From positions 372,001 to 436,000 of the forward strand of contig OY755187.1 of the NCBI GenBank assembly GCA_963576735.1: 64,000 nucleotides of DNA, written 5' to 3'. Below are positions 1-34,300 of the stretch, in pieces; within the stretch, counting starts at the first letter, position 1, and every line of letters starts with the position of its first letter. Origin of the DNA: Bedellia somnulentella (lineage: Eukaryota > Arthropoda > Insecta > Lepidoptera > Bedelliidae). The position numbers and the translations under genes were made by a program. The notes under the pieces are model-generated. The model was given only the letters and a program-made list of their open reading frames with translations, was not told where the DNA came from and searched no databases.

Positions 1-48
1 ACTTTGCGTTCTCTTGATAGAGGATGGAACTATTGCCAGTTCTTAATA

Positions 49-292
49 ATACATACATATACTCAACGCTGTAAATCCCTAGATGGGGTAGCCAGAGCTA
101 AAGAATTAGAAATTTCTCAGCCACTTTTGGAAAGTTAAGTGGGAAAAAGATGGTAAAATAAAGGTTGTTGGTGATGAGTCTCCAACCGCATCGCCCAGAA
201 ATCCCTTAAAAGCCCCAATACCGTTAGTCGCCTCTTACGTACACCCACCGGAAGAAATGGGGTAGTGCTATTCTAAGCCGACACTACACAGC
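49..292 (-). repeat. SINE-A
   Basis: Full-length inverted copy, tail worn to CATACATATACTCAACGC. Confidence 0.88.
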
Positions 293-302
293 ATTCCTAA
301 TA

Positions 303-680
303 ATAGTCCACACACACACACACACACACAAACACACACCCACTCATTCCGTAACATGAAAATTCATTTTTCCTTGTTATATTATATAATTTTTATATTT
401 TATTTTGGAAGCTTATGGCTGCATTTACAAAATTGAATTAGTATGTAGATACTTAGCTGTAAATAACAAGCTTCCTCATATAGTACATATTGTAATCGTA
501 ATGTATTAATGTAACAAGTGTAATGGTCTACCTTTTGTGAAATAAATAAATTATTATTATAAATAAAATAAATAAATTTAGATTGTACAACTGAACCGAT
601 TTTAGTATATTCTTTTTTTCTGATCTTTGTAAACTTTATAAATTAATAAGTCGTTTGCTGCATTTAATAAATCTACTTAC
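303..680. other. GMC terminal intron, no gene
   Basis: Contains a (CA)n run at 308-345 and AT-rich sequence with TAAATAAATAAA near 540-580. The donor of the mini-exon is at 676-680. Nothing else seen. Confidence 0.6.
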
Positions 681-20879
<20,199 letters not shown>

Positions 20880-22209
20880 GATGCTCGAGCGTGTGTTCAA
20901 GACATTAAAAGTTTCCGAAAATACAATTCAGTTATATATTTAAAATGGTTATAAAGACCACATAATTAATTCTTTTGTGATATTGATTAACAATGATAGT
21001 AATATTTACTCCTATGGTATTTTTCTAAAGCTAGATTCCGTCCATAATGCTTTATTGTTGTAACCAGCAGCATTATAACAAAAATATGTTTGAATAGTGA
21101 ACATGTATATATATCTCTTTGTTTGTTTCATGAATATTCCTAACCTGAAGCCTACCTATAGTACGCACAACGTAAATATTTTACGTAATAGTATCGCCTT
21201 AAAATAGCACTTATCATCATTACCTGCGAGTTTGTAGGAGTTGACTAAAAAATCAAACGATGAGGGTATAAATCCCGGGTCGGGCCTACATCAACTTGTC
21301 TTTTCTAAAGACATATGTGTGGTTAATTTATCATGGTTGTTAATGATGAGGGAAAATATCGTGAGGAAACCCACATGGCTAAGTTGTACTTAGTCATGTG
21401 ACAGTGTTTTCGTACAAAACGGCGATAGGCCTGCCCCCTATCACGTGAGTACACTGTCCAAGGAAAACGTGGGTACTCTGAACACCAGGTGACAATGTCA
21501 CGTGATTTTCAGAAGTATTAGTACCTCGTCCAACCCCTTCGGGAATATTCGGCGTGAACGTTTGAGTTTAAAAATGATGTCATTAAATTATTTCATCTCA
21601 TAACAAAAATCATTATGTAGTACTTACTTGGCAAACTGGATCTGTATTATATATCCGTACGTATTTATTTATTCTTCGGGCTTTGTAAAAATGAAAATGG
21701 TTGGGTATAATAATGGTAATAAAATCGGAACGGTCTGTGTCCGGTTCCAGGCACACATGCTGAGAAGATACCCTTTTGGCAAGTTCATTAAATGTTTTTC
21801 ATAAAAAATAATATCTTTGTGTTTTTAATGTGTTTTTTATTGTTTCATTTTGTTTTTGTGTGTGCGTGTTAATTTGCCAAATAAATGTCTTTTACTATTT
21901 TACTTTTTGTAGTTGGTTTCGATGCTCTAGCTTCCGCTTCGCATTCGCATAGTTAGGTAGGAGTATGTCTGTCAGTCAGTACGTAAGCACATACTAGCAA
22001 GTGTCGGATAAGAACTGATAACATTGATAACAAAGTATGAATCATTTGATCAAACATTTATTAGTTTTTATCAAACTTCGCAGTGCATTGCACGTTAGAA
22101 CCTTAAGCTTTATATCTGAAGAAAAACGAAATGTAACTTTATAGCTTTAAAAGCTCTTAATTCTAAGTGAACCTCTTATTTTTTTTTGGGGCTAAAGATT
22201 GGTTCTACA
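20880..22209. promoter_or_regulatory. Head-to-head spacer, GMC and TRAF
   Basis: About 1.3 kb between the two proposed start codons, so both promoters may lie here. A SINE-B occupies 21255-21568. A pyrimidine-rich stretch ending CTAAAG at 22197 could be an acceptor for a TRAF leader exon. No core promoter could be placed. Confidence 0.4.
21255..21568 (+). repeat. SINE-B, head worn
   Basis: From about AAATCCCGGGTCGGGCC to GGCGTGAACGTTTG, in the GMC-TRAF spacer. Confidence 0.82.
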
Positions 22210-22320
22210 ATGAGTGCTCTTAAAAAGCAAAATGGATATTTACACAACGGAATCGAACCCGAGACCGAAACATCGAGCTGTTACTTCTGTAACGAGTTGT
22301 TTGAGATGGGTCAACTTCAG
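22210..22320 (+). CDS. TRAF exon 1: start and first zinc finger half
   Basis: ATG opens 37 codons containing CYFCNELFEMGQLQ and ending at donor CAG|GTAAGG. The donor and 12 following bases are repeated exactly at 22664-22680, flanking an insertion. Confidence 0.75.
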
Positions 22321-25300
22321 GTAAGGTATTACTTTCTAAGGCTTTCACGATTGCACATTATAATTAAAACAACTATTGATTTTCATTCGATCATAAGCAC
22401 AACTAAGCAAGGGAAGAACACTAGCAAGCCTCCAGATAACATTAGCTCTTTTTGTAATTAGCAAATATTAAACGCAAATGTAACTTAAATTTTAAGGTAG
22501 TTAGTATTAATAATTTTATAGTACTGTATAATGACAAATAACACCTCAGTCTTCCTGTGACCATGATAACTGAAAAGTTTTCGAAACGTCGGGCTTTAAA
22601 AAACCGGATATTTTAATCGCGTGTAATAACACGCGATTACAATATCCGAAAATCAATAGTTGTTTCAGGTAAGGTATTACATACATAAATCTACTCACCC
22701 TATAACTCTCATTCGGGTAGGATGATAATATCAATTGCCACTTATAAAATAAAATAAAAATAAAAGTTTATTTACAGGAACAAGAGTATATAACAGGATC
22801 TTCATTCATTAATATGCACTTTGCCTGCTCTGCCGTTAGGCGTGTGAATATTTAACATTATAATTGAATTTAAAAAGCAATTGAAAATTTATTATAACAT
22901 ACATTAGAGAGAAAAAGTTGAAAAATAAAATTGAAATTAAAAATAATACGAGCCTAATTTATATTTATCAATCTTTTCATACTAGCCTGCCTTTTTAAGA
23001 CATTTTATCTATTAGATCAAAGGACATAAACTTCCATATTTCTTATCTATACTTTTATTTATTCATTTATTTAAATAAGGAACAACAGCAGTTAACACAA
23101 AAAAGGCATAATAGTACTTAATATTACATTTATTTAAATTTCATTGTTAAACGGTACACGGCATTATCAAATAATAATAATAATTGATAATTAGTAATAA
23201 AAATTGTATTAATTAATAATTACATTATTAACTGTGTCCTAAAGCCTATCAGTGCCTTAACTTTATTCAAAAATAGGAAGCCAAAAGTTCGGAATTAACA
23301 GTTCTTCATGCACTTGTGGAAGTTAGAAAGGAGAAAAGATTAGTCATGGGTCTTCAGGCGTCTCCCACGGATTAATGTATAGTAGTGATGTTCTAAACTG
23401 ATATATGGCAAAACAGAAAAGAAGAGACAACACAGAATAGTATGGAACAAAACTATCGCCCTTTTACTAATAAATAAAGAATAAATAAAGGAATGAAAAA
23501 TTTCGACATAGGCGGGAATCGAACCCGCGACCTCAGGTATACGCCCCCGTCGCTCTGCCAATTGAGCTACCGTGTCAATGGCTGCCAGCGCGAAATTCTT
23601 TTATCCTTTATTTCTTTTACACGTTTAAGTAGTGTTTGCGTTTCCTAGCTCCGAATTTTTTACAAATTCGGAAGGCCACTTGTCTACCTTTTCAGATAGA
23701 ATGTAAATGTTGAAAACGCCTAACTATCACATTTAAATTTAATTTTCTTTTTTTTTAATTTTTAAATTATTTTTTAAATTTAAATTTAAATTAATTATTT
23801 GCAAAAAAAATAATATACATGACATTTGAGCAATGGCTCCGCACTAGGCCTGGCCTGTACTGCGGACGCCTAAATATCACATAATTTAAATGTTTTTGTT
23901 CATGAAAACCTCATGTGGGGAGGATTATTAATTACTAATAAATAAAGAATATTTTTTTTTTTAAGTGTAAGTGTATTCTTATATATATAGCTGTGTAGTG
24001 TCGGCTTAGAATAGCACTACCCCATTTCTTCCGGTGGGTGTACGTAAGAGGCGACTAACGGTATTGGGGCTATTAGGGGATTTTTGGGCGATTAGGTTGG
24101 AGACCCATCACCAACAACCTTTATTCTAACATCTCTTCCCCATGCAACTTTCCAAAAGTGGCTGAGGAATTTCTAATTCCACAGCTCTGGCTACCCCTTT
24201 TAGGGATTTATAGCCGTGAGTATATGTATGTTTATATGTTTATATTTTAATTTGTTAATTAGCATGTCAAAAGTGCAATTAAGTGTAACAAATAAGTCAG
24301 TTCAGTGCAGTATTTTTAGCACATAGACATATGAGATATTGTTTCCGCGCAACATGGTCAAAACATGTGTTAAATATGATACTATCAGTTTGTTATCAAG
24401 CGGGGCGTACCTCAGTGTCGACATATTTCAAGGATTCCAAACGAGATCATAGATATTGAGTATTGTATATTGATAGCAGTAAATAATTTCGTTTTAAAAT
24501 GTTTAAATCATTGTTTATACTGTTCTGCTTTTTAGTTTGCTGTGTAGTGTCGGCTTAGAATAGGACAACCCCATTTCTTGCGGTTTTGGGGCTAATAATG
24601 GATTTTTAGGCAATGCGGTTGGTGACCCATCACCTACAACCTTTATTTTCCCCACTCAAATTTCCAATAGCGGCTCAGGAATTTCAAATTCCTTAGCTTT
24701 GGCTACCCCTTCTAGGGATTTATAGTGAGTATATGTATATATGCTTTTTAGTGTAGTCAACAAAATCCTTTCTCCATTGTCGTACAAGGCGGTAATCTTT
24801 TATGTATTTTTGATGATGTGACCCATCATGTAGCCGGGTAGTGTCGGCTTAGAATAACACTACCCCATTTCTACCTGTGGGTGATCGTAAGAGGCGACTA
24901 AGGGTATAGGGGCTTTTTAAGTGATTTTTGGGCGATGTGGTTGGAGACCCGTCACCAAAAACGTTTATTATTTTCATCTTTTCCCCAATCAACTTCCAAA
25001 AGTGGCTGAGGAATTTATCATTCCAAAGCTCTGGCTACTCCGTTAAGGGATTTATAGCCGTGTGTATATGTATGTATGTATGTGACCCATCACGAGCAAC
25101 CCTTCTTTCACATCTTATTCTAATTTGTATGCTCTGGCTACCCCTGTTGATATTATTCGCCGTGGATTGAGTATATGTATGAATGAACAATAAGTACTAA
25201 GATATAGAATAGAGAACACTTTACGCCACACCATAAAGGAAATATTAAAATTTATTGATCTCACTGTAAAAAAACGATTCATGTTTTTTTTACAATTTTA

Positions 25301-28300
25301 GTCTTTTATATTATACTTATTAATAACCTCTATCGTACCTCTATAGTAACTAAATCTAGTTGGCCATGTCGAAGCCGCTGATGCTTGGTCACGGCTACCA
25401 CTTGAAGCTAGTACAGCAGTATCATCTGCGAATGTTGCAGTCATCACTGTTTCTGACACAGGAACATCACTCTGTTCAATACAATCGTATTACACACGTG
25501 GGCAAGTCGCCATTGCATTACAGCGTTTCGTCCCTTAAAGTCTGGCCAATTGGTCTCTGCAACGATTTCAAATTAAAGTTTGATAATGACAAATTTTCTT
25601 CTTTCTGTGTGTTCTCTGTGTTCCACCTGTTTGAAGTTATTTTTTTTTGCATACAAACATATGAAACTAGAAAACACAGTTGTAGCCTTTATTTAGTATT
25701 TAAATAAAGAATCATTTATTTCGGAAAGTAAAAACATACATATAGAAACATTCCATAGATAGGCGAGTCTATCACAAAAAAAAATGGACGAAATTATTTA
25801 AGTCTTACACATCTAAAGGTAGAAATATAAAAAATCTGGTTTAATTAAAATTAAGATCATATTAAGTTAAATAGCTAATAAATTAAAAAAAATATTATGT
25901 TTCAAAATTTAATAAGTATTAAAAAAAATAATTAAAATAATCAATACCAATAAATTATAAAATAGCAATAAAAATAACACAAGGGAACAGCATTTTTGTT
26001 GCATGAAACATTTTGTCCATTATTATGCATATTTGGGGTGCTGATTTCAGATTTGAAGTCAGATTGTTTGTATCAGCTTTAATTTTTGAGTTACAAAAAA
26101 AACGCATTTATTAAGAAAAAAATATATTTTTTATAAAATTTCACTGGAAAAGCAAACATTACTCTTAAAAAGCATTCAATCGGGCCGGTTTCAAATTCAA
26201 TTTCGAACGGTTTTTTTGTTAATTTTAACCAAACAAAAATAACAATAATCTTGATGATTATTAGGTTCCCGCTACAGCATTTTTTTTGACATTTAAAATG
26301 GGGTCTTTTCTTAATTGCCCATAATCTCAAAGACTCCACACATGTTTTACAAACCAAATGAGGGAGCCAGTACGTGTCACGCACGGTTATCCAAAGGGAA
26401 TCCAAAGTAATTGAAATACACTTGTTTTATGACCTCCGACACACTTAGTCTACAATATTTAAAAGTATATTGTTTTGTACCGTGATAGCCCAGTGGGTAG
26501 AACACTCGGTTATCGTGCAAACGACTAGTGTTCAAATCCTGGGTCGGGCCTACACTAATTTGTCTTTTCTAAAGACATATGTGTGGTTAATTTATCATGG
26601 TTGTTAACGGTGAGGGAAAACATCGTGAGGAAACCCACATGGCTGAGTTGTACTTAGTCATGTGACAGTGTATTCGTACAAAACGGCGATAGGCCTGCCC
26701 CCTATCACGTGAGTACACTGTCCATGCAAAACGTGGGTACTCTGAACACCAGGTGACAAAGTCACGTGATGTTCAGAAGTATTAGTACCTCTGCCAACCC
26801 CTTCGGGGATATTCGGCGTGAACGTTTATGTTTATGTTATGTATGTATTGTGTAGTATATTGTTTAAAAGTATAAGCTGCGAATGTTTCTGTGTAATAAT
26901 AATTCATACATACATACATATTCTCACGCCGTTTGTTCCCATTAGGGTAGGCAAAGACTATCGATCGCCACTTTGTTTGATCCTAGCAAACCTCTCAGGC
27001 CTCATTCACATCCATCAATAATTAATTGGTTTACTTAATATTCCAGCACCATCTAAAACAATGCGGAAGTATCCTGGAGCAATGTCCGCTCCGCTGCGGC
27101 GCGTGGATCCAACGCAGGAACAAGGATACTCACGTGGCAGAGTGCCCGAGGATGGAGAAGAATAAGTTAGTCAATCTTCATCATTATCATTTTTAGCTAT
27201 GTCGGCTTGGATAGCACTACCCTATTTCTTCCGGTGGGTGTACGTAAGAGGCGACTAACGGTATGGGATTTTTGGGCGATGCAGTTGGTGACCCAACACC
27301 AACAACCTATATTTCACCATCCTATGCCCGCGCAACTTCCAAAAGAGGCTGAGGAACTTCTAATTATGTACCTCTGGCCACCCCTTTAAGTGATTTATAG
27401 CCGTGAGTATATGTATGTATGTATATATAATTTTTAGCTAATAGGCGTCCACTGCGAAACTGTTAATTATATCATCGGCTTCTCGGCTTAAATTTTGACG
27501 CTATAACATCTTACAAAACGAGTGCTCGCTGCATGAAATAATAAAATACACAACATTGAATTCAGTGTTACAGTACAGTGCTACCTTCCCTAAACCTTAA
27601 ATAGTGTCAAACTATTTCACTAGACAGCCTACTTTATTTTATAAATTATTCGGGTGGTTCTATAGTAGCCCGAAACATTGATATCTCTTCGCAAGTCTCA
27701 TCATTCTTCATTAATTCAATACTTAAGTATGAATTCTTGCATCAATATTGACATAATTCCGTAATCCCGGAAATTATCGCCATCGACTCGGTAGTTCATA
27801 TTTCTATCACACGTTTGCGATGGACACGCTCACATATTTGCTCCATAAAAATAACTATACTCAACTCCAACGTTCACGCTGTATATCCTCAAAGGGGTTG
27901 GCAGAGGTACTAATACTTCTGAACTAAGGTTTAAATGAGCCTATTATATCGCACGTAGGTCATACGAATTTTGCCAGGATCGTACCAAGTGGAGAGCTAT
28001 ATTCCCTAGCTACCCCAATGGGAATTAATAGCATTAGTATATATGTCATACGGCTAGTTTTAACACACTTGTGAAGAAAATTTGTCGAAGAAGAATTAAG
28101 AGAACAGAGACAATAATAATCACTTTAGTTTTCTTGAACGCAATGCCTGTCATGGACAGTTGTCTAGTTAGATAGGCTTTTCGTAGAAAAGATTACCAGA
28201 TTCCATTGTCTAACATTAGTTTCCGTCTCCACTTATTGGTGCGATGATTGTGCATGATTCATTATATTATACTTGTCATATATATTACATATTACAAGTA

Positions 28301-31300
28301 TACATGATTTTCTTTAACGTTATTTACAAATTGAGAGTGTTTTCAAAAAGGCAGTCATCCGAATTATGCAGAATAAAAGACCATGTATGAAAATATTGAT
28401 GGATGTAAACGAAGCTAGAGAGGTTTGCCAGGATCGTACGAAGTGGCGATCAATAGTCTCTGCCTACCCCAATGGGGCTCAACGGCGTCAGTGTGTATGT
28501 TATTGTGGTAACAACAGCATTACATAATTACATACCATTGTCCAATAGGCAATTACGTTTTGAATACATGCTTATTTTGTAGTTAAAATCAAAAGGGGTA
28601 TACAAATTCAAAATCGCGAAACTAATTAATTCGGTATGCAAAGTTTTATAGAAGTGTTATTTATTACAAAAACATTTCGAGATATCATGATTAATCAATA
28701 TTTTCTTGAAATAAACCAAAAGAATGCTATGATTTGAAGGCGAGGCCAGAAGGCTATGAAGGCGTCTCTAGTGTGAGCAATAAAAAGGCATATTTAAAAA
28801 GCTCAAAAGGTTTGCCAGTAACTAAGGCGTGAGTATATGACTGTGTTTTACAGATATTACCGTATATAATATTGCCTGTTAACGTCTGAACATAGTGGTC
28901 AATTTGAAAAATTTGTAATGTTAGATTATGTGACCGAGTGAGAAATAGTGTTATTCGTGAAAAGTGTGGTGTGAAAGATGATATTGTAAGAAAGATAGAA
29001 AAAGGAATGTTGAGATGGTTTGGGCACATAGAGAGGATGGACGATAGAAAATTGGTAAAAGGGATCTATAAAGCTAGTGTGGATGGTAATGTTAGTAGAG
29101 GACGACCACGGAGAACTCACTTGGACCAAATTGAGTGTGTGCTCAAAAAGGCTGGCGTCCGAAGTATGAAGAATAAAAGAGCATGTATGAAAAGATTGAT
29201 GGATGTAAACGAAGCTAGAGAGGTTTGTCAGGATCGTGCGAAGTGGCGATCAATAGTCTCTGCCTACCCCAATGGGAACTAATGGCGTGAGTATATGTAT
29301 GTATGTATAGTGGTCAATATAATATTTTCTATTACTCTCGCAATTACACATTACAATTAAAACAACTATTGATTTTCGCAATTGAATATCCGAAAGTCAA
29401 TAGTTGTTTTAATTTTAATAGTGGTAACTGTTCCGCAGGTCCACTGCAACCCACGCTTCTTCTTCCGACCCCGCATCATCACTGCCGAAGGTCTCCTCCA
29501 CTGAACAAACCGTGCATCTCGAAGAATGCCTCGCCTACTTGGAGAAAGATGTTGCGGCCATTAAGTAAGTATGGTAAAATATAGTAGCTTTGTAGGAGTA
29601 GGATTGCTGTGTAGTGTCGGCTTAGAATAGCACTACCCCATTTCTTCCGGTGGGTGTACGTAAGAGGCGACTAACGGTATTGGGGCTTTTAAGGGATTTT
29701 TGGGCGATGCGGTTGGAGACCCATCACCAACAACCTTTACTTTACCATCTTTTCCCCACTCAAGTTTCCAAAAGTGGCCGAGGAATTTCTAATTCCTTAG
29801 CTCTGGCTACCCCTTCTCGGGATTTATAGCCGTGAGTATATGTTTGTATGTATGTTTGTAGGAGGCGACTAAGATTATCGGAAATTTTAACTGATTTTTG
29901 GGCGATGCGGTTGGAGACACATCTCGTAAAACCTTGACGTTACATTCTTTGCCCTTCCTCAACTTACGAAAGTGGCAGAGGAATATCTTATTCGGAAGTT
30001 TTGGCTACCCCTTCATGCGATTTATAGCCATGAGTATATGTTATGTGTACATGGCTGGCTTTAGGAATCCATCTTAGACTTTTATTTAAACCTCTTTTAA
30101 CTTTCCACTTTCAAAAAACACGTTCAAATCAGATTACCTAACATTTATTCGAAAAATAAGAGAACATAACATACATAACATAAACGTTCACGCCGTTTTA
30201 TCCCCGAAGGGGTTGGCAGAGGTACCAATACTCCTGAACTCACCTGATGGCAAGCGCCATCTAGTTGCCAGAGAAGGTACCCACGTTTTGCTTAGACAGT
30301 GTACTCACGTGATAGGGGGCAGGCCTATCGCCGTTTTGTCCGAATACACTGTCACATGACTAAGTACAACTCAGCCATGTGGGTTTCCTCACGATGTTTT
30401 CCCTCACCGTTAGCAACCATGATAAATTAACCACACATATGACTTTAGAAAAGACAAATTGGTGTAGGCCCGTCCCAGGATTGGAACTCACGCCCTTCTG
30501 TTTTTCGGGCGGGTGTTCTTACCCACTGGACTATCATGTCGCTTAAATAAGAGAACATGTTTAAAAATATTGATGGATGTAAATGCAGCCAGAGAGGTTT
30601 GCCAGGACCGTACAAAGTGGCGATCGATAGTATCTGCCTACTCCAATGGGCACTAATGGCTTGAATATATGTATGTTTATATAACGACTAGTGTTCGAAT
30701 CCTGGGTCGGGCCTACACCAATTTGTCTTTTCTAAAGACATATGTGTGGTTAATTTATCATGGTTGTTAACGGTGAGGGAAAACATCGTGAGGAAACCCA
30801 CATGGCTGAGTTGTACTTAGTCATGTGACAGTGTATTCGTACAAAACGGCGATAGGCCTGCCCCCTATCACGTGAGTACACTGTCCATGCAAAACGTGGG
30901 TACTCTGAACACCAGGTGACAAAGTCACGTGATGTTCAGAAGTATTAGTACCTCTGCCAACCCCTTCGGGGATATTCGGCGTGAACGTTTATGTTATTAT
31001 GTTATGTTATGTCATATGCATGCATGTATTTCGAAATTCTATTTCGGTAACGAAGTTTGAGACCTAATTAACACATCCAATACTTAGCCTTGACGCGATC
31101 GTCTATAAAGCAAACACTTATGAATAAATAAAAACCAAACACATTCAGATTCATTGATATTTTTATTATTTTACGACGATGAATTAATTATGATGAAACT
31201 GCTAACTATTGTAAAACCTAGGTCACGTTTCGTCGTCGTGTTAACATTACCAGATTATGCGAAATAAAGTAATTAAGTTTAATTTGCAAATTCAATATTA

Positions 31301-34300
31301 CAGGTCATATATTTGCCCACCTACTTAGGGTAGGATGATTTGGTTTTAATCCACTATGTGACCTTTTGGCCAATAATGACTAGGGCCGTGATTCTAGAAT
31401 GCTTACCGTTAAACACAGTTTTAGTAAGCCGGGTCAAATCTCACAAAGAAATTTTAAGAGGTTGCCAACCTTGATTCAAACCCGAGGTCACTGGGTCCTG
31501 GGCCTAAGGCTCTTAACATACATACATATACTCACGGCGATAAATTCTAAAAAAGGGTCACCAGAGCTCCAGAGCTAGACACTCCTCAGCCACACTTGGA
31601 AGTTGATACGGGAGAAGACGGTAGAAATAAATTATGTTGGTGTTGGGTCTCCAGCCGCATCGCCCATAAAACACTTAAAAAGCCACATACCCTTAGTCGC
31701 CTTTTAGACACCCGTGGGGAGAAAGGAGTAGTGAGATTCTAAACCGGCACTATGCGGCAAGGCTCTAAACTTTACAACTAATCTTTTAGGGTTGGAAGTG
31801 ACCATGCAGAGACTATCTTTACCATTTCGTCATTCCGCAGATTATTCCTGAACGAAGTAACAAACCACAGAGAAATAGAACAAAGCGAGATAGAGACTGT
31901 CAGAGCGAAGTTTATTCTTCTAGAGGAGAAGACGGAGCATTTCCTCTCGACCCTGGTTTCTCTCAGAGGTGCCATGGATGATGAAGCTGAGAGGTCAGCT
32001 AACTGGGCCGCGCAGTTAAAACACGATCTGACTAATGTGCAGCTGGGGTTGCAGGTATATTTATTACCCACCCATCCCCTATACTCTCGACTGTCATTCC
32101 AAAAAGGAGTACCTACTAGAGAGAGATAGGTTCAATTAGAAAGCCACTTTTGGAAGTCAGTGAGGAAGTGATAGTAAAATGAAGGAGGATTGATGATGGG
32201 TCTCCAGTTGCATCGCCAAACAATAATCAAAAATCCTCAATACCCTAACCCGAGTTTTACTACCCTAGCGCGGGAAGAAGTAGGTTCATGTAAGCCGAAA
32301 CTACACAGCATTTCGGAATTAATTCTAAAATAAAGGATTACAGTTCAATCGTACATCGTACAATTTCGCTGTGTAGTATCGGCTTAGAATAGCACTACCC
32401 CATTTCTTCCGGTGGGTGATCGTAAGAGGCGACTAAGGGTATAGGGGCTTTTTAAGTGATTTTTGGGCGATGCCGTTGGAGACCCATCACCAACAACCTT
32501 TATTCTACCATCTTTTCCCCACTCAACTTCCAAAAGTGGCTGAGGAATTTCTAATTCCTTAGCTCTGGCTACCCCTTCTAGGGATTTATAGCCGTGAGTA
32601 TATGTATGATGTATGTACGTACATTTATTAATGTGCATGATACTAGCTTATTTAGACTTGTACTAGATTTGTACTTATTACTGTGTAGGGCGGTTTTAAA
32701 TGTAGTAACTATAGTTACCTCATATCGTGTTGTACGAGAATACTATAGGTACAGGGTTCAAAGGCTAAGGAATTGTTGATATTAGAGAAGAATACTTTAG
32801 GGTAATTTAGCCGTGGGTATCAGGAGGTAGTTTACGAATACTGACTTCATGATTCCCATAAAGGTTGGTAGTCCGAAGTGAGAAAAATATGTATAAGAAT
32901 ATGGATTACTGCAGGAAGCGTAAGAAGATTTTAGGGATTTTACTAAGTCGCTATCAATTCCTTAAATGTCTGAATTTTTTATTATTATTTTCTGACTAGA
33001 CTAGTTTTTCTTTTTTTATAATTGATATATTTTCAGGAGCTCCAAAGCCAGCAGTTGTCAACGGCCATGCGGCTCGAGAGCGCTGTGAGCAGTTTGGTTC
33101 ACGAGCAGAAAGAGAGGGAGCTATTGGAACAAGTGTTGAACGAGCAGGACAGCAGGATACGAAGTCTTTGTAAATTAGGTAAGTGATGAGGGATATAAAT
33201 CCAGAGAGAGGTAGTTAGATATACACAATTCTAGATTAAAAAACTGAGTAAGTGAAAGATTATTAAGTATAAAATACAGGTAGTGAGACAGCCACATTGC
33301 CCATTACAGAGAGACCCGAAAACCCCAAAGAAACTCGTGGACATAAACATATATCATCCATCAAAAGGCAGGCATCCGAAGTATGAAGAATAAAAGAGCA
33401 TGCATGAAAAGATTGATGGATGTAAACGAAGCTAGAGACGTTTGCCAGGATCGTATGAAGTGGCGATCGATAGTCTCTGCCTACTCCAATGGGAATCAAC
33501 GGCGTGAGTAAATGTATGTATCTATGTAATGTATATCATCCATCAGAAAAAACACAATACAATAGTTACATTAAGACTCGACCCACTACCTCCGGATCTT
33601 AAAAAGTAGTAGTAACAAGTATTACGTCTGTCTAGAATCAGAGATATCGCACATGAAGCAGTACCTGCTGGCGCGGTCGGCGGAGGAGCAGGCGGCCCAG
33701 CACGCGGCCCGGCCGGGGGACGCGCGCCGCTCGGACCAGCTCGGCGCGCCGGCAGTGAGCGACTCATATACCGACAGGCATGTACGTTGGAATCATATTT
33801 TACTAGATAGAAATGATATAAGACTAGATAATAGAAGACTGTTCCATCTAAGGTTAATTTAAGAGAAAAATACAATTTCACACAAGACAAGAGTCCGCCT
33901 ACGAATTATCTGAAGGCACCAAGTTGTTAAAGTAAACACCAAATACGTTAAAATTGATATATTAATCAATATAAAAATAACATATTCACATTCTTGAAAA
34001 ACTTCTACAATACACAGGAAAAAATATAGAACAAACAACAATCTATTTTATATACGTCAATTCTTAATGACAAATCATAAATTCATAAATTGTTAAATAC
34101 AAAAGAGGTTTGTTTAACACTGCCCCTTAATTGAACAATTAACAATAACCAAAATTGTACAATTATAATAACTGAAGCATAAACAGAAAACATAACAAAA
34201 ATCATAAATTTAAGCACTTAACAAAATATTCATGTTTCACTTTACTTAACGCTTTTGTCATTAAATCTGCTTCTAAATCTTTAGATGGTTTATAACACAA

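Noticed and set aside
25360..25707. A 115-residue plus-strand protein
   Set aside because: It is the antisense of a reverse transcriptase fragment with FADD, and its composition has no family resemblance.
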